A stretch of DNA of 64,000 bases, from contig NZ_JAHSTS010000002.1 in NCBI RefSeq assembly GCF_019145435.1, positions 1,703,501-1,767,500 on the forward strand, read 5' to 3'. Every line of letters begins with the position of its first letter. The first letter of the stretch is position 1. This document shows positions 7,604-15,514 of this stretch, in pieces. Position numbers and translations under genes: made by a program. Origin of the DNA: Pseudomonas ekonensis. Its GTDB lineage: Bacteria > Pseudomonadota > Gammaproteobacteria > Pseudomonadales > Pseudomonadaceae. The notes under the pieces were generated by a model, which saw only the letters and a list, made by a program, of their open reading frames with translations, made no database searches and was not told where the DNA came from.

Positions 7604-9472
7604 GTGATCGTTTACGCTGCGACCAAACAGCAATTTCTAAAAGACAACGATAACGATGACATCGAGGACGTGATCCTCAGGCATTTCAAGGTAGCCACCG
7701 GCAAGACCGTTGGCAGGTCAGAAATCAGGTCATGGCAAGGATCTCTAACGTACATGGCCAAGGTCCTTAGGGATGAAGACCTGCCGAGCGACGCGGGCCT
7801 GGCCATTGAGCTGCACATTCCGCAGTCGTCGAAGCGAATCGATTTTCTGCTAACCGGTCGCGACGAAAATCAGGCAAAAAAAGCCGTCTTGATCGAATTG
7901 AAGCAATGGAGCAAGGCCAACGCCACTACCAAGGATGCCATCGTCAAAACGGCATTGGGTGGCGGCCTCGTTGAGACCATTCACCCGTCCTATCAGGTAT
8001 GGTCATACGCCGCGCTGCTGGAGGGCTTCAACGAGGCTGTGTATGACAAAAGCATTGAGATCCGTCCGTGTGCCTACCTTCATAACTACGCCAGCGACGG
8101 CATCATCGACTCAGCTCACTACGAGCCCCACATCAGCAAAGCCCCACTGTTCCTGAAAGGGCCGGACGAGCTCACTAAACTCAGAAGCTTCCTGAAAAAG
8201 CATATTGCTCACGGCGACAACAAAGAGGTTCTCTACGAACTGTCCGATGGGAAAATCCGTCCGTCCAAAGCGCTAGCCGAAGCCCTCGAAGGGCTGATGA
8301 CAGGCAAGCCAGAGTTCGTGTTGATTGACGATCAAAAAGCAATTTTTGAATCGGCGCTTGCGGCATCAAGCGAAGCCTCGAACCAGGCACCAAAGGTGCT
8401 GATCATTGAGGGGGGCCCGGGCACCGGGAAAACTGTTCTGGCTATCAATTTGCTGGTGAGGCTCACAGAATTGAGGCTGTTAAGCAAATATGTCTCGAAG
8501 AATGCCGCCCCACGCAAGGTTTACGAAAGCAAACTGGTTGGCACCATCAAACGCAGCCATTTCTCGAATTTCTTTTCAGGCTCTGGGGCGTTCATCAACA
8601 CTGAGCCCAACACATTCGATGCGCTTATCGTGGACGAAGCTCACCGGCTGAATGAGAAAAGCGGGCTTTATGGGAACCTTGGCGAAAACCAGATCAAGGA
8701 GCTGATTGAATCAGCGAAATGCTCAATTTTCTTCATCGATGAAGACCAACGTGTGACTCTGAGCGACATAGGCAGCAAGCAGGCGATACGCGCCTTTGCC
8801 AAAGCCAAGGGGGCGGTGGTCGAGGAATATGTGCTGTCTTCACAGTTTCGTTGCAGTGGTTCTGATGGTTACATGGCATGGCTGGATGACGTCCTTGGCA
8901 TTCGTTCGACAGCAAATCCGACGCTCGACACCTCGGAGTACGAGTTCAAGGTGTTCGACTCGCCTCAGGCGCTGCATGACGCCATCGACGAGAAAAACCA
9001 TGGAAACAAGGCTCGCGTAGTCGCGGGCTACTGCTGGCCTTGGTTGAGCAAGAAAGCCCCCAACGCTACCGATATCGTCATCGGTGACTACAAGCGACAA
9101 TGGAACCTGGATCAGGATGGCAGCCTGTGGATCATCGCTGAGAACTCCATCGAGCAAGTTGGCTGCATTCATACCTGCCAAGGTCTGGAAGTCGACTATA
9201 TCGGAGTCATCATCGGGTCAGACCTGGTCGTACGTGATGGCAACGTTGTGACATCCCCGGATGAGCGCGACAAACATGATAAATCGATTCGCGGCTGGAA
9301 AAAAATGATGAAGGAGCAACCTGCTCTGGCGAAAAAAGAAACTGACCTGATCATCAAAAATACCTACCGAACCCTCATGACTCGCGGGATGAAAGGTTGC
9401 TACCTGTACTGCATCGACAAAGAGACTGCGCAATACTTCGAGAGTCGACTTAGCCATTACAGCAGTCACTGA
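7604..9472 (+). CDS. Nuclease-fused DUF2075 (SF1-like) ATPase/helicase
   Basis: This 622-residue protein has two parts. Residues about 60-110 contain a PD-(D/E)XK-like nuclease signature: D80 in RIDFLLTG, then E98-L-K100 in IELKQW. The DUF2075 ATPase follows, with Walker A GGPGTGKT at 270-277, Walker B VDEAHR around D344-E345, FFIDEDQRVT (sensor-like), SSQFRCSGSDGY, and the C-terminal motif TYRTLMTRGMKGC typical of this helicase-like family. The start is GTG at 7604 with AAGGA about 8 bp upstream. It is the second gene of a pair with the MazG-like enzyme. The whole resembles a two-gene anti-phage module next to the methyltransferase/Dna2-like module. No DNA substrate can be inferred. Confidence 0.85.
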   Translation: MIVYAATKQQFLKDNDNDDIEDVILRHFKVATGKTVGRSEIRSWQGSLTYMAKVLRDEDLPSDAGLAIELHIPQSSKRIDFLLTGRDENQAKKAVLIELKQWSKANATTKDAIVKTALGGGLVETIHPSYQVWSYAALLEGFNEAVYDKSIEIRPCAYLHNYASDGIIDSAHYEPHISKAPLFLKGPDELTKLRSFLKKHIAHGDNKEVLYELSDGKIRPSKALAEALEGLMTGKPEFVLIDDQKAIFESALAASSEASNQAPKVLIIEGGPGTGKTVLAINLLVRLTELRLLSKYVSKNAAPRKVYESKLVGTIKRSHFSNFFSGSGAFINTEPNTFDALIVDEAHRLNEKSGLYGNLGENQIKELIESAKCSIFFIDEDQRVTLSDIGSKQAIRAFAKAKGAVVEEYVLSSQFRCSGSDGYMAWLDDVLGIRSTANPTLDTSEYEFKVFDSPQALHDAIDEKNHGNKARVVAGYCWPWLSKKAPNATDIVIGDYKRQWNLDQDGSLWIIAENSIEQVGCIHTCQGLEVDYIGVIIGSDLVVRDGNVVTSPDERDKHDKSIRGWKKMMKEQPALAKKETDLIIKNTYRTLMTRGMKGCYLYCIDKETAQYFESRLSHYSSH

Positions 9473-9797
9473 CGGTATCGTTAGCTAGGAGCCTCTGCAC
9501 TTGCGAGTGGGGCACCGTACGCGCAGGGGCAAGGATCAACAGCAGCTGGTCACCAGCCATGGCTAACGTTTACACGACCATTTGCTTGATAGATTCGATG
9601 CCGATTAGATAATGGCGCGGAACTTAAAAAGCACCGTCCATCGGAAGCCAAACCACGCAGCGTTCCAACTGGTATTCCAAGCAAGTTGACCGAACAATTA
9701 TTAACTTGCAAAAACAGATAGATACCTACTTGTTTCAGATTACCCCGGCACAACACGCCCCTCATTAATCCAGGAGCCCCACCCCCAGGAGCCCCCC
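9473..9797. other. Island-to-core transition, no gene seen
   Basis: This 325-base stretch separates the low-GC defence genes from the very GC-rich core. I see no ORF of substance, tRNA gene or integrase gene. AT-rich sequence around 9600-9740 ends abruptly where the core starts. Two copies of CCAGGAGCCCC (9770-9780 and 9785-9795) precede the next gene; the second supplies its ribosome-binding site. The island's right boundary probably lies here. Confidence 0.5.
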
Positions 9798-10280
9798 ATG
9801 CACCAAACCCTCCTAATCATCGACATCCAACCCTCCTTCAACCCACCCCCATGGCTCATCTCAGGCATCCAGCCCTTCATCGGCCTCCTCCCCACCGTAG
9901 CCACCGTCGAACGCCACAACGAATCCCACACCCCCTTCCAGCGCCAACTCGGCTGGCACCCCGCCCCGGACGACGACAGCCTGATCGCCGCCGACCGGAT
10001 CTTCATCAAACACGGCTACGCCCCCTCGCCCGAAACCCTCGATTACCTGAAAAGCCAAAACCCGGACCGCGTTCTGGTCTGCGGCCTGCAAACCGAGACC
10101 TGTTGTCTGGCCGCCGGGTTTGCGTTGTTCGACGCCGGATTGCAGCCAACACTGATCACCGACCTGACCGTGGGCTCATCGCTGGATCGCTCCGGTGGGC
10201 TGGGCATTCGGCTGTGGGAGCATCACTTCAGGCACACGCTGACGTCGAGCGAACTACTTGCCTCGCTGGGCACGTCCTAG
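9798..10280 (+). CDS. Cysteine hydrolase, isochorismatase-like family
   Basis: This 160-residue alpha/beta hydrolase is of the isochorismatase/nicotinamidase superfamily. The catalytic triad is recognisable: D9 in LIIDIQPSF, K71 in FIKHGY and Cys102 in GLQTETCCLAAG. The ITDLT motif follows. The substrate cannot be told: these enzymes act on amides, isochorismate or ureido compounds. It is short for the superfamily (usually about 180-210). An AGGAG ribosome-binding site lies 6 bp before the ATG. Extremely C-rich codon choice in the first 40 codons contrasts with the island to its left. The gene stands alone. Confidence 0.82.
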   Translation: MHQTLLIIDIQPSFNPPPWLISGIQPFIGLLPTVATVERHNESHTPFQRQLGWHPAPDDDSLIAADRIFIKHGYAPSPETLDYLKSQNPDRVLVCGLQTETCCLAAGFALFDAGLQPTLITDLTVGSSLDRSGGLGIRLWEHHFRHTLTSSELLASLGTS

Positions 10281-10407
10281 GAAGTTTCCCGCAACACGCG
10301 TCGACTTCCATGAACTGTTTCAGGCATCACCGACACGATAGGCTTCTGGCTTCGCTTTCACCCGGCCATCGGTTCTCTGAACCCACCCAAATGCCTGGAG
10401 CCCCGTC

Positions 10408-10764
10408 ATGAAGAAAGACAGCCAGACCCCGCCATCCCCAGCACCCGACTCGGAACCCCACGAGTCCCGTCCGCAACCCGGCGAACGTGTTCGCAAACGC
10501 CGACAGGCGCCGCCGTTCAAGGAGCTGTTCAGCGTCCGCACCGATGTGGACACGCTGACCCTGCTCACGCACGCCACCCAAACCCTGGCCGCGCTCACCA
10601 CCGTGACGGCGAATTTCGCCGACGGGTTCGAGGGTGCGCAGCGCAGTCGGATCCTGGCGATCCAGCAGTTGGCGACCATGACCGAGATGCTGGTGTGTCG
10701 GGCGCTGGAAACTGTCGATCCGCTGCAGGCCGTCGCGCCACCGCCGGTGCCCGTCGTCCACTGA
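10408..10764 (+). CDS. DUF6124/DUF3077-like small protein
   Basis: This 118-residue protein of unknown function resembles a family of small Pseudomonas proteins. It has a polar, proline-rich, basic N-terminus (residues 1-35), then the typical helix pattern FSVRTDVDTLTLLTHATQTL, a helical middle and the closing segment AIQQLATMTEMLVCRALETVD. No catalytic motif, signal peptide or membrane segment is seen. These proteins are usually encoded singly and several times per genome. A strong rightward terminator lies at 10879-10906. Confidence 0.65.
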   Translation: MKKDSQTPPSPAPDSEPHESRPQPGERVRKRRQAPPFKELFSVRTDVDTLTLLTHATQTLAALTTVTANFADGFEGAQRSRILAIQQLATMTEMLVCRALETVDPLQAVAPPPVPVVH

Positions 10765-10869
10765 GACGGCAGGCTTGGCGCCGAGGGTGCAAGTCATTCA
10801 TCGACATGAACTTTTCTTCACCCCCACTTAATCGACGGCCGTGTACATTGCCCTCGCTCATTCAAGAAA

Positions 10870-11442
10870 CTACGGTTCGCCCGCGCTCTCCCGCGGGCTT
10901 TTTTTTGCCTGGCGTTTGGTGTTGAGGCGATAGGCCAGTGTGTCTTGCACGCCGTGCTGCGCCGAGTTGCGGGCTGCGGGGTGCACGCGGATCAGCTCGA
11001 ACCCGACGGACTCCGCCAGGCGTTGACTGCGGGCGTTGGCCGATGACGCGCTCAGGTAGAAGGCGGCGTCAGGAAAACCACCAAGCAATCGACTCAATGC
11101 AGCGCGCATGTAGCCCTTGCCCGAATGCTCGGTGTTGGCCCAATAGCCCACGACGTAACGATTGCGTCGCCGAGGCTTGAGGCCGATGCAGCCCAGGACG
11201 GCCTGGCCGTCGTCGGTGACGATGAACCAGCGGCGCTCGCCGGTTTCGCTGCTGAATGCGTCTTGGGACTGCTGCAGGAATTCAAGCGCCTGCGCCTCGC
11301 TGGTGTGGGGGCGGGCCCAGGGCAGGAATTCGGCGTGGGCAACGTGGCTGGCGTTGAGCGCGTGGGCAAGCGCGGTGCACAGCGCCGGGTCGGGGGGCAG
11401 CAGGCGCAGTGATTGCTGGCCGGCAATGAACGCAAACTCCAT
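10870..11442 (-). CDS. GNAT-family N-acetyltransferase
   Basis: This 190-residue protein resembles RimJ/RimL-type acetyltransferases, which move an acetyl group from acetyl-CoA to an amine. The core includes WFIVTDDGQAVLGCIGL (beta strands), YVVGYWANTEHSGKGYMRAAL (the acetyl-CoA loop region) and SANARSQRLAESVGFE (the C-terminal acetyltransferase motif). The substrate is unknown. The frame is open for a further 200 codons upstream, but AAGGA lies 7 bp before the ATG at 11442 and the homologous fold starts there. The final residues overlap the terminator of the facing gene. Confidence 0.8.
   Translation of the reverse strand: MEFAFIAGQQSLRLLPPDPALCTALAHALNASHVAHAEFLPWARPHTSEAQALEFLQQSQDAFSSETGERRWFIVTDDGQAVLGCIGLKPRRRNRYVVGYWANTEHSGKGYMRAALSRLLGGFPDAAFYLSASSANARSQRLAESVGFELIRVHPAARNSAQHGVQDTLAYRLNTKRQAKKSPRESAGEP
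10879..10906 (+). terminator. Rho-independent terminator (rightward)
   Basis: A GCCCGCG/CGCGGGC stem with a 6-base loop is followed by eight T residues. It would end transcripts from the DUF6124 gene. It overlaps the 3' coding end of the convergent GNAT gene. Confidence 0.8.
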
Positions 11443-11559
11443 GTCGTTTTCCTTGAACGGGCTCCTTGGAGTCCGACGATATACGAACTTCAGCCGCCGG
11501 TTTGTGTTTTCGTCCCTGTCGGGCAATTCTTCCAGTAAGTCCCGCCACCGGAGCGCACG

Positions 11560-12147
11560 ATGCCGCTGTTCACCCTGCCCTGCCCACGCCTGACGCTCGC
11601 CGTGCTCGATCCGGAGCAGGCGGTTCTGGAACACGACTTCTACCGACGCAACCAGCGTCACCTCGCCCCGTGGTCGCCGATCCGCACCGACGACTACTTT
11701 TCCACCGAGCAGATCCGCCGGCGCCTTGAGGTGCAGGCCAGCGCTTTCGAGGCCGGGCTGGCGGTACATTTGGCGCTGCTGACGCCGGACGGCGGGCAGA
11801 TGATCGGTGCGTGCAATTTCAGCGGGATCATCCGCGGCGCGTTCCAGGCCTGCTTCCTGGGCTATCACATCGATGAGGCCCATCAGGGCCAGGGTCTGAT
11901 GCATGAAGCGCTGGAGGCCGGCATCGCCTACATGTTCGACCGCCAGAACCTGCACCGGATCATGGCCAACTACATTCCCGGCAACGAGCGCAGTGCGCGG
12001 TTGCTGGAACGCCTGGGGTTCGAGCGCGAGGGTTACGCCAAGGCGTACCTGAACATCGCCGGGCACTGGCAGGACCATGTGCTGACGGCGCGGGTGAATG
12101 AGCGGTTCGAGGCAGAGGAGCAGCGCTGGTCGCGACGTCTTTCCTGA
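11560..12147 (+). CDS. rimJ: Ribosomal protein alanine N-acetyltransferase RimJ-like
   Basis: This 195-residue GNAT enzyme acetylates a protein N-terminus; E. coli RimJ modifies ribosomal protein S5. The sequence shows LGYHIDEAHQGQGLMHEAL (acetyl-CoA binding), HRIMANYIPGNERSARLLERLGF, and the RimJ-type ending EREGYAKAYLNIAGHWQDHVLTA, close to the E. coli protein by memory. Length is that of RimJ. It is divergent from the other GNAT gene, with 117 bp between the starts. Identification as RimJ rather than a paralogue is likely but not proven. Confidence 0.8.
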   Translation: MPLFTLPCPRLTLAVLDPEQAVLEHDFYRRNQRHLAPWSPIRTDDYFSTEQIRRRLEVQASAFEAGLAVHLALLTPDGGQMIGACNFSGIIRGAFQACFLGYHIDEAHQGQGLMHEALEAGIAYMFDRQNLHRIMANYIPGNERSARLLERLGFEREGYAKAYLNIAGHWQDHVLTARVNERFEAEEQRWSRRLS

Positions 12148-12216
12148 CGTTCACAATTTGTTAAGCATTGGCCGGGTAAGCTCGGGTTTCCTGCTCAACC
12201 CCGGTTGCCTGAACCC

Positions 12217-13650
12217 ATGTCGCGTGCCGCCTCTTCCCTGTTCCTGCTTGCCGCCCTGCTGTTCTTCTTCGCGTTGGGCAACCATCAACTGCAAGGCTCC
12301 ACCGAGGCCCGGGTCGCCGGGATCGCCATGGAGATGCACCTGGACAACGACTGGGTGACGCCGCGCCTGTTCGGCGAACCGTTCCTGGAGAAACCGCCCC
12401 TGAGCCTGTGGCTGGACGCCGGCGCCATGCGCGTGTTCGGCGTGTCGCCGTGGGCGGTGCGGCTGGCGTCGGCGTTTGCCGGGCTGTTCAGCGTGATGGT
12501 GCTGTACACGATGCTGCGCCGCCTCGGACGGCCACGGGCCATCGCCTGGACGGCGGGGATTCTGCTGGCGACCATGGCCAGCTACTGGAGCAACGTGCGC
12601 GGCGTCGGCGAAGACGCCTTGCTGGCGCTCGGCGTGACCACCGCGCTGCTGGCGTTTTTCCAGGGCCTGCGTTCGCCGACGATGGGCAACGGCCTGCTGT
12701 TCGCCGCCGGGATCGCCGTCGCCACCCTGAGCAAAGGCGTGCTGGGCCTGGCCATGCCGGGGGTGGTGATCTTCGCGTACCTGCTGGCGGACAACCTGAT
12801 GGACCGGCGCCTGAAGCTCGGCGCCTGGCTGCGTCCGGGCCTGCTGACGGCGTTGGGGCTGGTGCCGCTGCTGATCTGGCTGGCGGTGCTGTATCAGCGC
12901 GGCGGTGCGCAGGCGGTGGGCGAAGTGCTGCTGACCAACAGCGTCGGGCGCTTCAGCGGCTCCTTCGTGGAGGCCGGCCACTACGAACCGTTCTACTACT
13001 ACCTGGCCAAACTGCCGGAAGCGTTCCTGCCGTGGAACATTCTGGTGTACCTGGGGCTGTGGCACTTTCGCAAAAGCCTGCGGGCCAACCGTTACCTGCT
13101 GTTTTTCAGCCTGTGGATCATTGCCCAGTTCATCATGCTGACCCTGGCCTCCAGCAAACGCACGGTGTACCTGATGTCGATGACCCCGGCCGCCGCTGTG
13201 ATCGCGGCGGAGTACGCGGCGGTGCTGTTCGAACGACTGAAGGGCCGCGAGCACGGCTTCACCGGCTGGCTCGCCCGGCACCGCCGGGCCCTGGCGTCCG
13301 GCCTGCTGGCGCTGGTGATCGCCAGCTACCTGGGCGCGGCGCAGTGGGCGATGCCCCGGGCCGACCGTCAGTTGTCGTTCCTGCCGCTGACCGAGCAGAT
13401 CCAGTCGATGCAGGCCAACGGCCAACAGGTGGCGCTGTTCCAGGCCAACGAGCGGCTGGGCGGCGCCAGCGTGTTCTACACCCAGAGCCTCCTCAAAGGC
13501 CTGGACACCCCCGCCCAACTGGACGCCTACCTGCGCGACTCGCCGGCCCACGTGGCGGTGATGTCCGGCGACAGCGAGCCCGCCGCGCCGCTCAAAGTGC
13601 TCAAGACCATGATGGTCGGGCGCCAGGCCTACTACTTCGTCGGCTACTGA
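12217..13650 (+). CDS. ArnT-like inner-membrane glycosyltransferase (GT39/GT83)
   Basis: This roughly 477-residue polytopic protein is of the ArnT family, which transfers sugars such as 4-amino-4-deoxy-arabinose from undecaprenyl phosphate to lipid A on the periplasmic side. The family's N-terminal signature is present: GSTEARVAG, then DNDWVTPRLFG and EKPPLSLWL (acidic/KPPL loop). About ten to twelve hydrophobic segments follow. It is somewhat shorter than classical ArnT (about 550), and the arn donor genes are not in the window, so the donor sugar is unknown. I prefer ATG 12217 over a TTG at 12205. The gene ends just before a bidirectional terminator and faces the PAP2/phosphatase pair. Confidence 0.78.
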   Translation: MSRAASSLFLLAALLFFFALGNHQLQGSTEARVAGIAMEMHLDNDWVTPRLFGEPFLEKPPLSLWLDAGAMRVFGVSPWAVRLASAFAGLFSVMVLYTMLRRLGRPRAIAWTAGILLATMASYWSNVRGVGEDALLALGVTTALLAFFQGLRSPTMGNGLLFAAGIAVATLSKGVLGLAMPGVVIFAYLLADNLMDRRLKLGAWLRPGLLTALGLVPLLIWLAVLYQRGGAQAVGEVLLTNSVGRFSGSFVEAGHYEPFYYYLAKLPEAFLPWNILVYLGLWHFRKSLRANRYLLFFSLWIIAQFIMLTLASSKRTVYLMSMTPAAAVIAAEYAAVLFERLKGREHGFTGWLARHRRALASGLLALVIASYLGAAQWAMPRADRQLSFLPLTEQIQSMQANGQQVALFQANERLGGASVFYTQSLLKGLDTPAQLDAYLRDSPAHVAVMSGDSEPAAPLKVLKTMMVGRQAYYFVGY

Positions 13651-13672
13651 GCCGGAAGGATTCGCGCCCATG

Positions 13673-13700
13673 AAAAAACCGCCAGCGACGGCGGTTTTTT
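13673..13700. terminator. Bidirectional rho-independent terminator
   Basis: A6-CCGCC-AGCGAC-GGCGG-T6 is symmetrical, so it can end both the rightward ArnT-like gene and the leftward PAP2 gene. Confidence 0.88.
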
Positions 13701-13719
13701 CATGCACGACGCAGAAGGG

Positions 13720-14541
13720 TCAGGCGGTGCCGGCCTGGGCCGCATACACCGGCCGCTGACGCGTGTGCCGCACCGGCAACGCCAACCGGGCCTGGCCGTA
13801 GAACGCCAGCGCCGTCAGCAGGCAAGTCAGCCAGACGAAGATCCCGGCCCAGAACGTATGGGACATGTAGTGCCAGCCTTGCAGCACCCGCGTGGTGCCG
13901 TAGACCAGGCCAAGCAGCAGCGATGCGTACAGCACGGCGCTGGAGAAGCGCCACTGGTGACGGCGTGCCACGAAGTACAGCGCCAGCATGGTGAACCCGC
14001 CCGACGCATGGCCGCCCGGCCAGCAGCGGCCGTCGCCGGCCTCGTGGAAGAACTGGAAATTGCTGAACCAGTCGACGTGCGCCATCTTGCCGCCGTAGAG
14101 CGTGGTTTCGATCGGGCAGTACACGCTGGTGTGGGCCTTGAGGAAATGGATCACGCCGGTGCACAGCGCGAACGCCACGACGATGAACAGCCAGTCGCGC
14201 CGGTGCGCCGCAGCGAAACGCAGGACCGGCGCCACCTGGCTGCGCTCCAGCAACGCACCCAGGCGCGGGCGCCGGTCGGTGGCCAGCAGCGGCCAGGCGA
14301 ACGACAGCGCCAGCCCGATGAACGCCCCTTCGGCCGTCCAGTTCGGAATGATCCGCGCCCATTTGTGGGTGAACTGTTCGAACAGGTGGTTCTGCTCGAT
14401 GGGGAACAGCTGGCTTACCGGATCGAACAGCAGGTTGCTGAAGGCGACATCGAGGTGGGTCATGTCGAACATCAGAAACACCAGCGCCGCGCAGGCCAGG
14501 GGAATGCCGAAGTTGATCAGGTAATAGCGGCTGGGCGTCAT
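13720..14541 (-). CDS. PAP2-family membrane phosphatase
   Basis: This 273-residue integral membrane protein is of the PAP2 superfamily (PgpB, LpxE/LpxT-like), acting on lipid phosphates. The motifs are PGGHASGGF (the PSGH-like motif 2) and TTRVLQGWHYMSHTFW (motif 3 with Arg and His); motif 1 around LKAHTSVYCP is less canonical. Six hydrophobic segments are visible. I used ATG 14541, which has CAGGA upstream. An in-frame ATG at 14571 overlaps the preceding stop as ATGA and is a plausible translationally coupled start. It pairs with the histidine phosphatase upstream and faces an ArnT-like gene, which suggests lipid A or undecaprenyl-phosphate modification. Confidence 0.82.
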   Translation of the reverse strand: MTPSRYYLINFGIPLACAALVFLMFDMTHLDVAFSNLLFDPVSQLFPIEQNHLFEQFTHKWARIIPNWTAEGAFIGLALSFAWPLLATDRRPRLGALLERSQVAPVLRFAAAHRRDWLFIVVAFALCTGVIHFLKAHTSVYCPIETTLYGGKMAHVDWFSNFQFFHEAGDGRCWPGGHASGGFTMLALYFVARRHQWRFSSAVLYASLLLGLVYGTTRVLQGWHYMSHTFWAGIFVWLTCLLTALAFYGQARLALPVRHTRQRPVYAAQAGTA

Positions 14542-14567
14542 GGGGTGTCCTGAGGTGAGGGAGGCAG

Positions 14568-15260
14568 TCATTGGGCGGTCACCGAGCGCCAGTCCGAGGC
14601 TTCGATGAGGCCGAGCATTTTCGGTGCCGCCGGGTTGGCGGCGGAAATGAACAGGGAGGCGCCGTAGCCGGGCGTCGAAGCGGAGACCTTCAGGTCCTTT
14701 TCCAGTTGCGCCATGCATTCGCTGTGGGTCACCAGGATCAGGTTGCGCCCCGGCACCTTGTGCGCAAGGGCGTCCTGCAACATCCGGCCCTTGCAGTTGA
14801 TCAGCCAGTCCTCGCCGGTCGCCGCCCGGTTGAACATGTAGCCGGCGGTCTGCACGGTGCGCAGCATCGGGCTGTTGTAGATGTCGGCATGGGCCAGGCC
14901 CAGGCGCTCGAACTGCGCGCCGACGCCCACGGCGACGCTGCGCGAACGGTCGGTGATGCCATCGTTGCCGATCAGGCAAGGCGCCTTGGAGTGGTCGCAG
15001 CGCTCGACATGGCGCACCAGCACGATCATGTCGCCCCTGGCCCACCCCGCCGCCAGCGCCCGGGCGCCGGCCACGTTGCCGTGGGCCAGGTCCGGCACCG
15101 CCGCAGGCGCCAGCAGCCACAGGGTCAAGGGAACCGCCAGCAGCGCGGCCGCCAGGATCACCCAGGCATTGCGGTAGCGGGCCAGGCCGCCCAGCGGGAG
15201 CGAGCGTTTGACCCCGAACAGACTCAGTCTCAATTCCACAGCAGGCCGCCTCACCGGCAT
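14568..15260 (-). CDS. Ais-like histidine phosphatase with N-terminal membrane anchor
   Basis: This 230-residue histidine phosphatase superfamily protein has the catalytic RH signature in VLVRHVERCD and a second conserved His in ILVTHSECM. An N-terminal hydrophobic segment (NAWVILAAALLAVPLTLWLL) precedes it, as in Ais, the LPS core heptose(II) phosphate phosphatase of enterobacteria, placing the domain in the periplasm. The next gene (PAP2) starts at or near its stop. Together with the ArnT-like gene, this forms a plausible LPS-modification set. Start ATG 15260 is chosen for the position of the anchor; no strong ribosome-binding site is seen. Confidence 0.75.
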   Translation of the reverse strand: MPVRRPAVELRLSLFGVKRSLPLGGLARYRNAWVILAAALLAVPLTLWLLAPAAVPDLAHGNVAGARALAAGWARGDMIVLVRHVERCDHSKAPCLIGNDGITDRSRSVAVGVGAQFERLGLAHADIYNSPMLRTVQTAGYMFNRAATGEDWLINCKGRMLQDALAHKVPGRNLILVTHSECMAQLEKDLKVSASTPGYGASLFISAANPAAPKMLGLIEASDWRSVTAQ

Positions 15261-15415
15261 ACAGCACGCAACATTCAAAGCGGCGAGGGTAAAGAGAGCG
15301 GCGTGGGCGGCCGGTGAAACGCGTGTGAAAAAAGTCTTGGGAGGCGGCGCCGGCGCGCCGGAAAGCTTTGTTACAGATTTCGTCCGACAAAATCCTTTCA
15401 GCTCTCGGGATTGCG

Positions 15416-15423
15416 GCCGATAC
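15416..15423 (+). promoter_or_regulatory. Possible sigma-28 (FliA) -10 element upstream of the chemoreceptor
   Basis: GCCGATAC matches seven of eight bases of the FliA -10 consensus GCCGATAA, 92 bp before the chemoreceptor start. The -35 side (TAAA, 15 bases upstream) is poor, so this is tentative. Chemoreceptor genes of Pseudomonas are commonly FliA-dependent. Confidence 0.35.
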
Positions 15424-15514
15424 AGTCCTGCTAACACCCTTGCTGGCTCAAAAAAACAACAATCTTCCAGCCCAACCGACGATCAAGCAGCACAACGTTT
15501 CTGGAGGAATTGTG

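Noticed and set aside
9473..9797. tRNA-associated attachment site for the island
   Set aside because: I looked for a tRNA 3' end or integrase near the composition shift and found neither.
11443..12078. N-terminal extension of the GNAT protein to 402 residues
   Set aside because: The extension is antisense of rimJ, lacks GNAT homology and ignores the good AAGGA/ATG at 11442.
13720..15390. Single 556-codon fusion of histidine phosphatase and PAP2 phosphatase
   Set aside because: The upstream part of that frame is the wrong frame for the histidine phosphatase. The real genes are in two frames, with the phosphatase stop at 14568 and PAP2 starts at 14571/14541.
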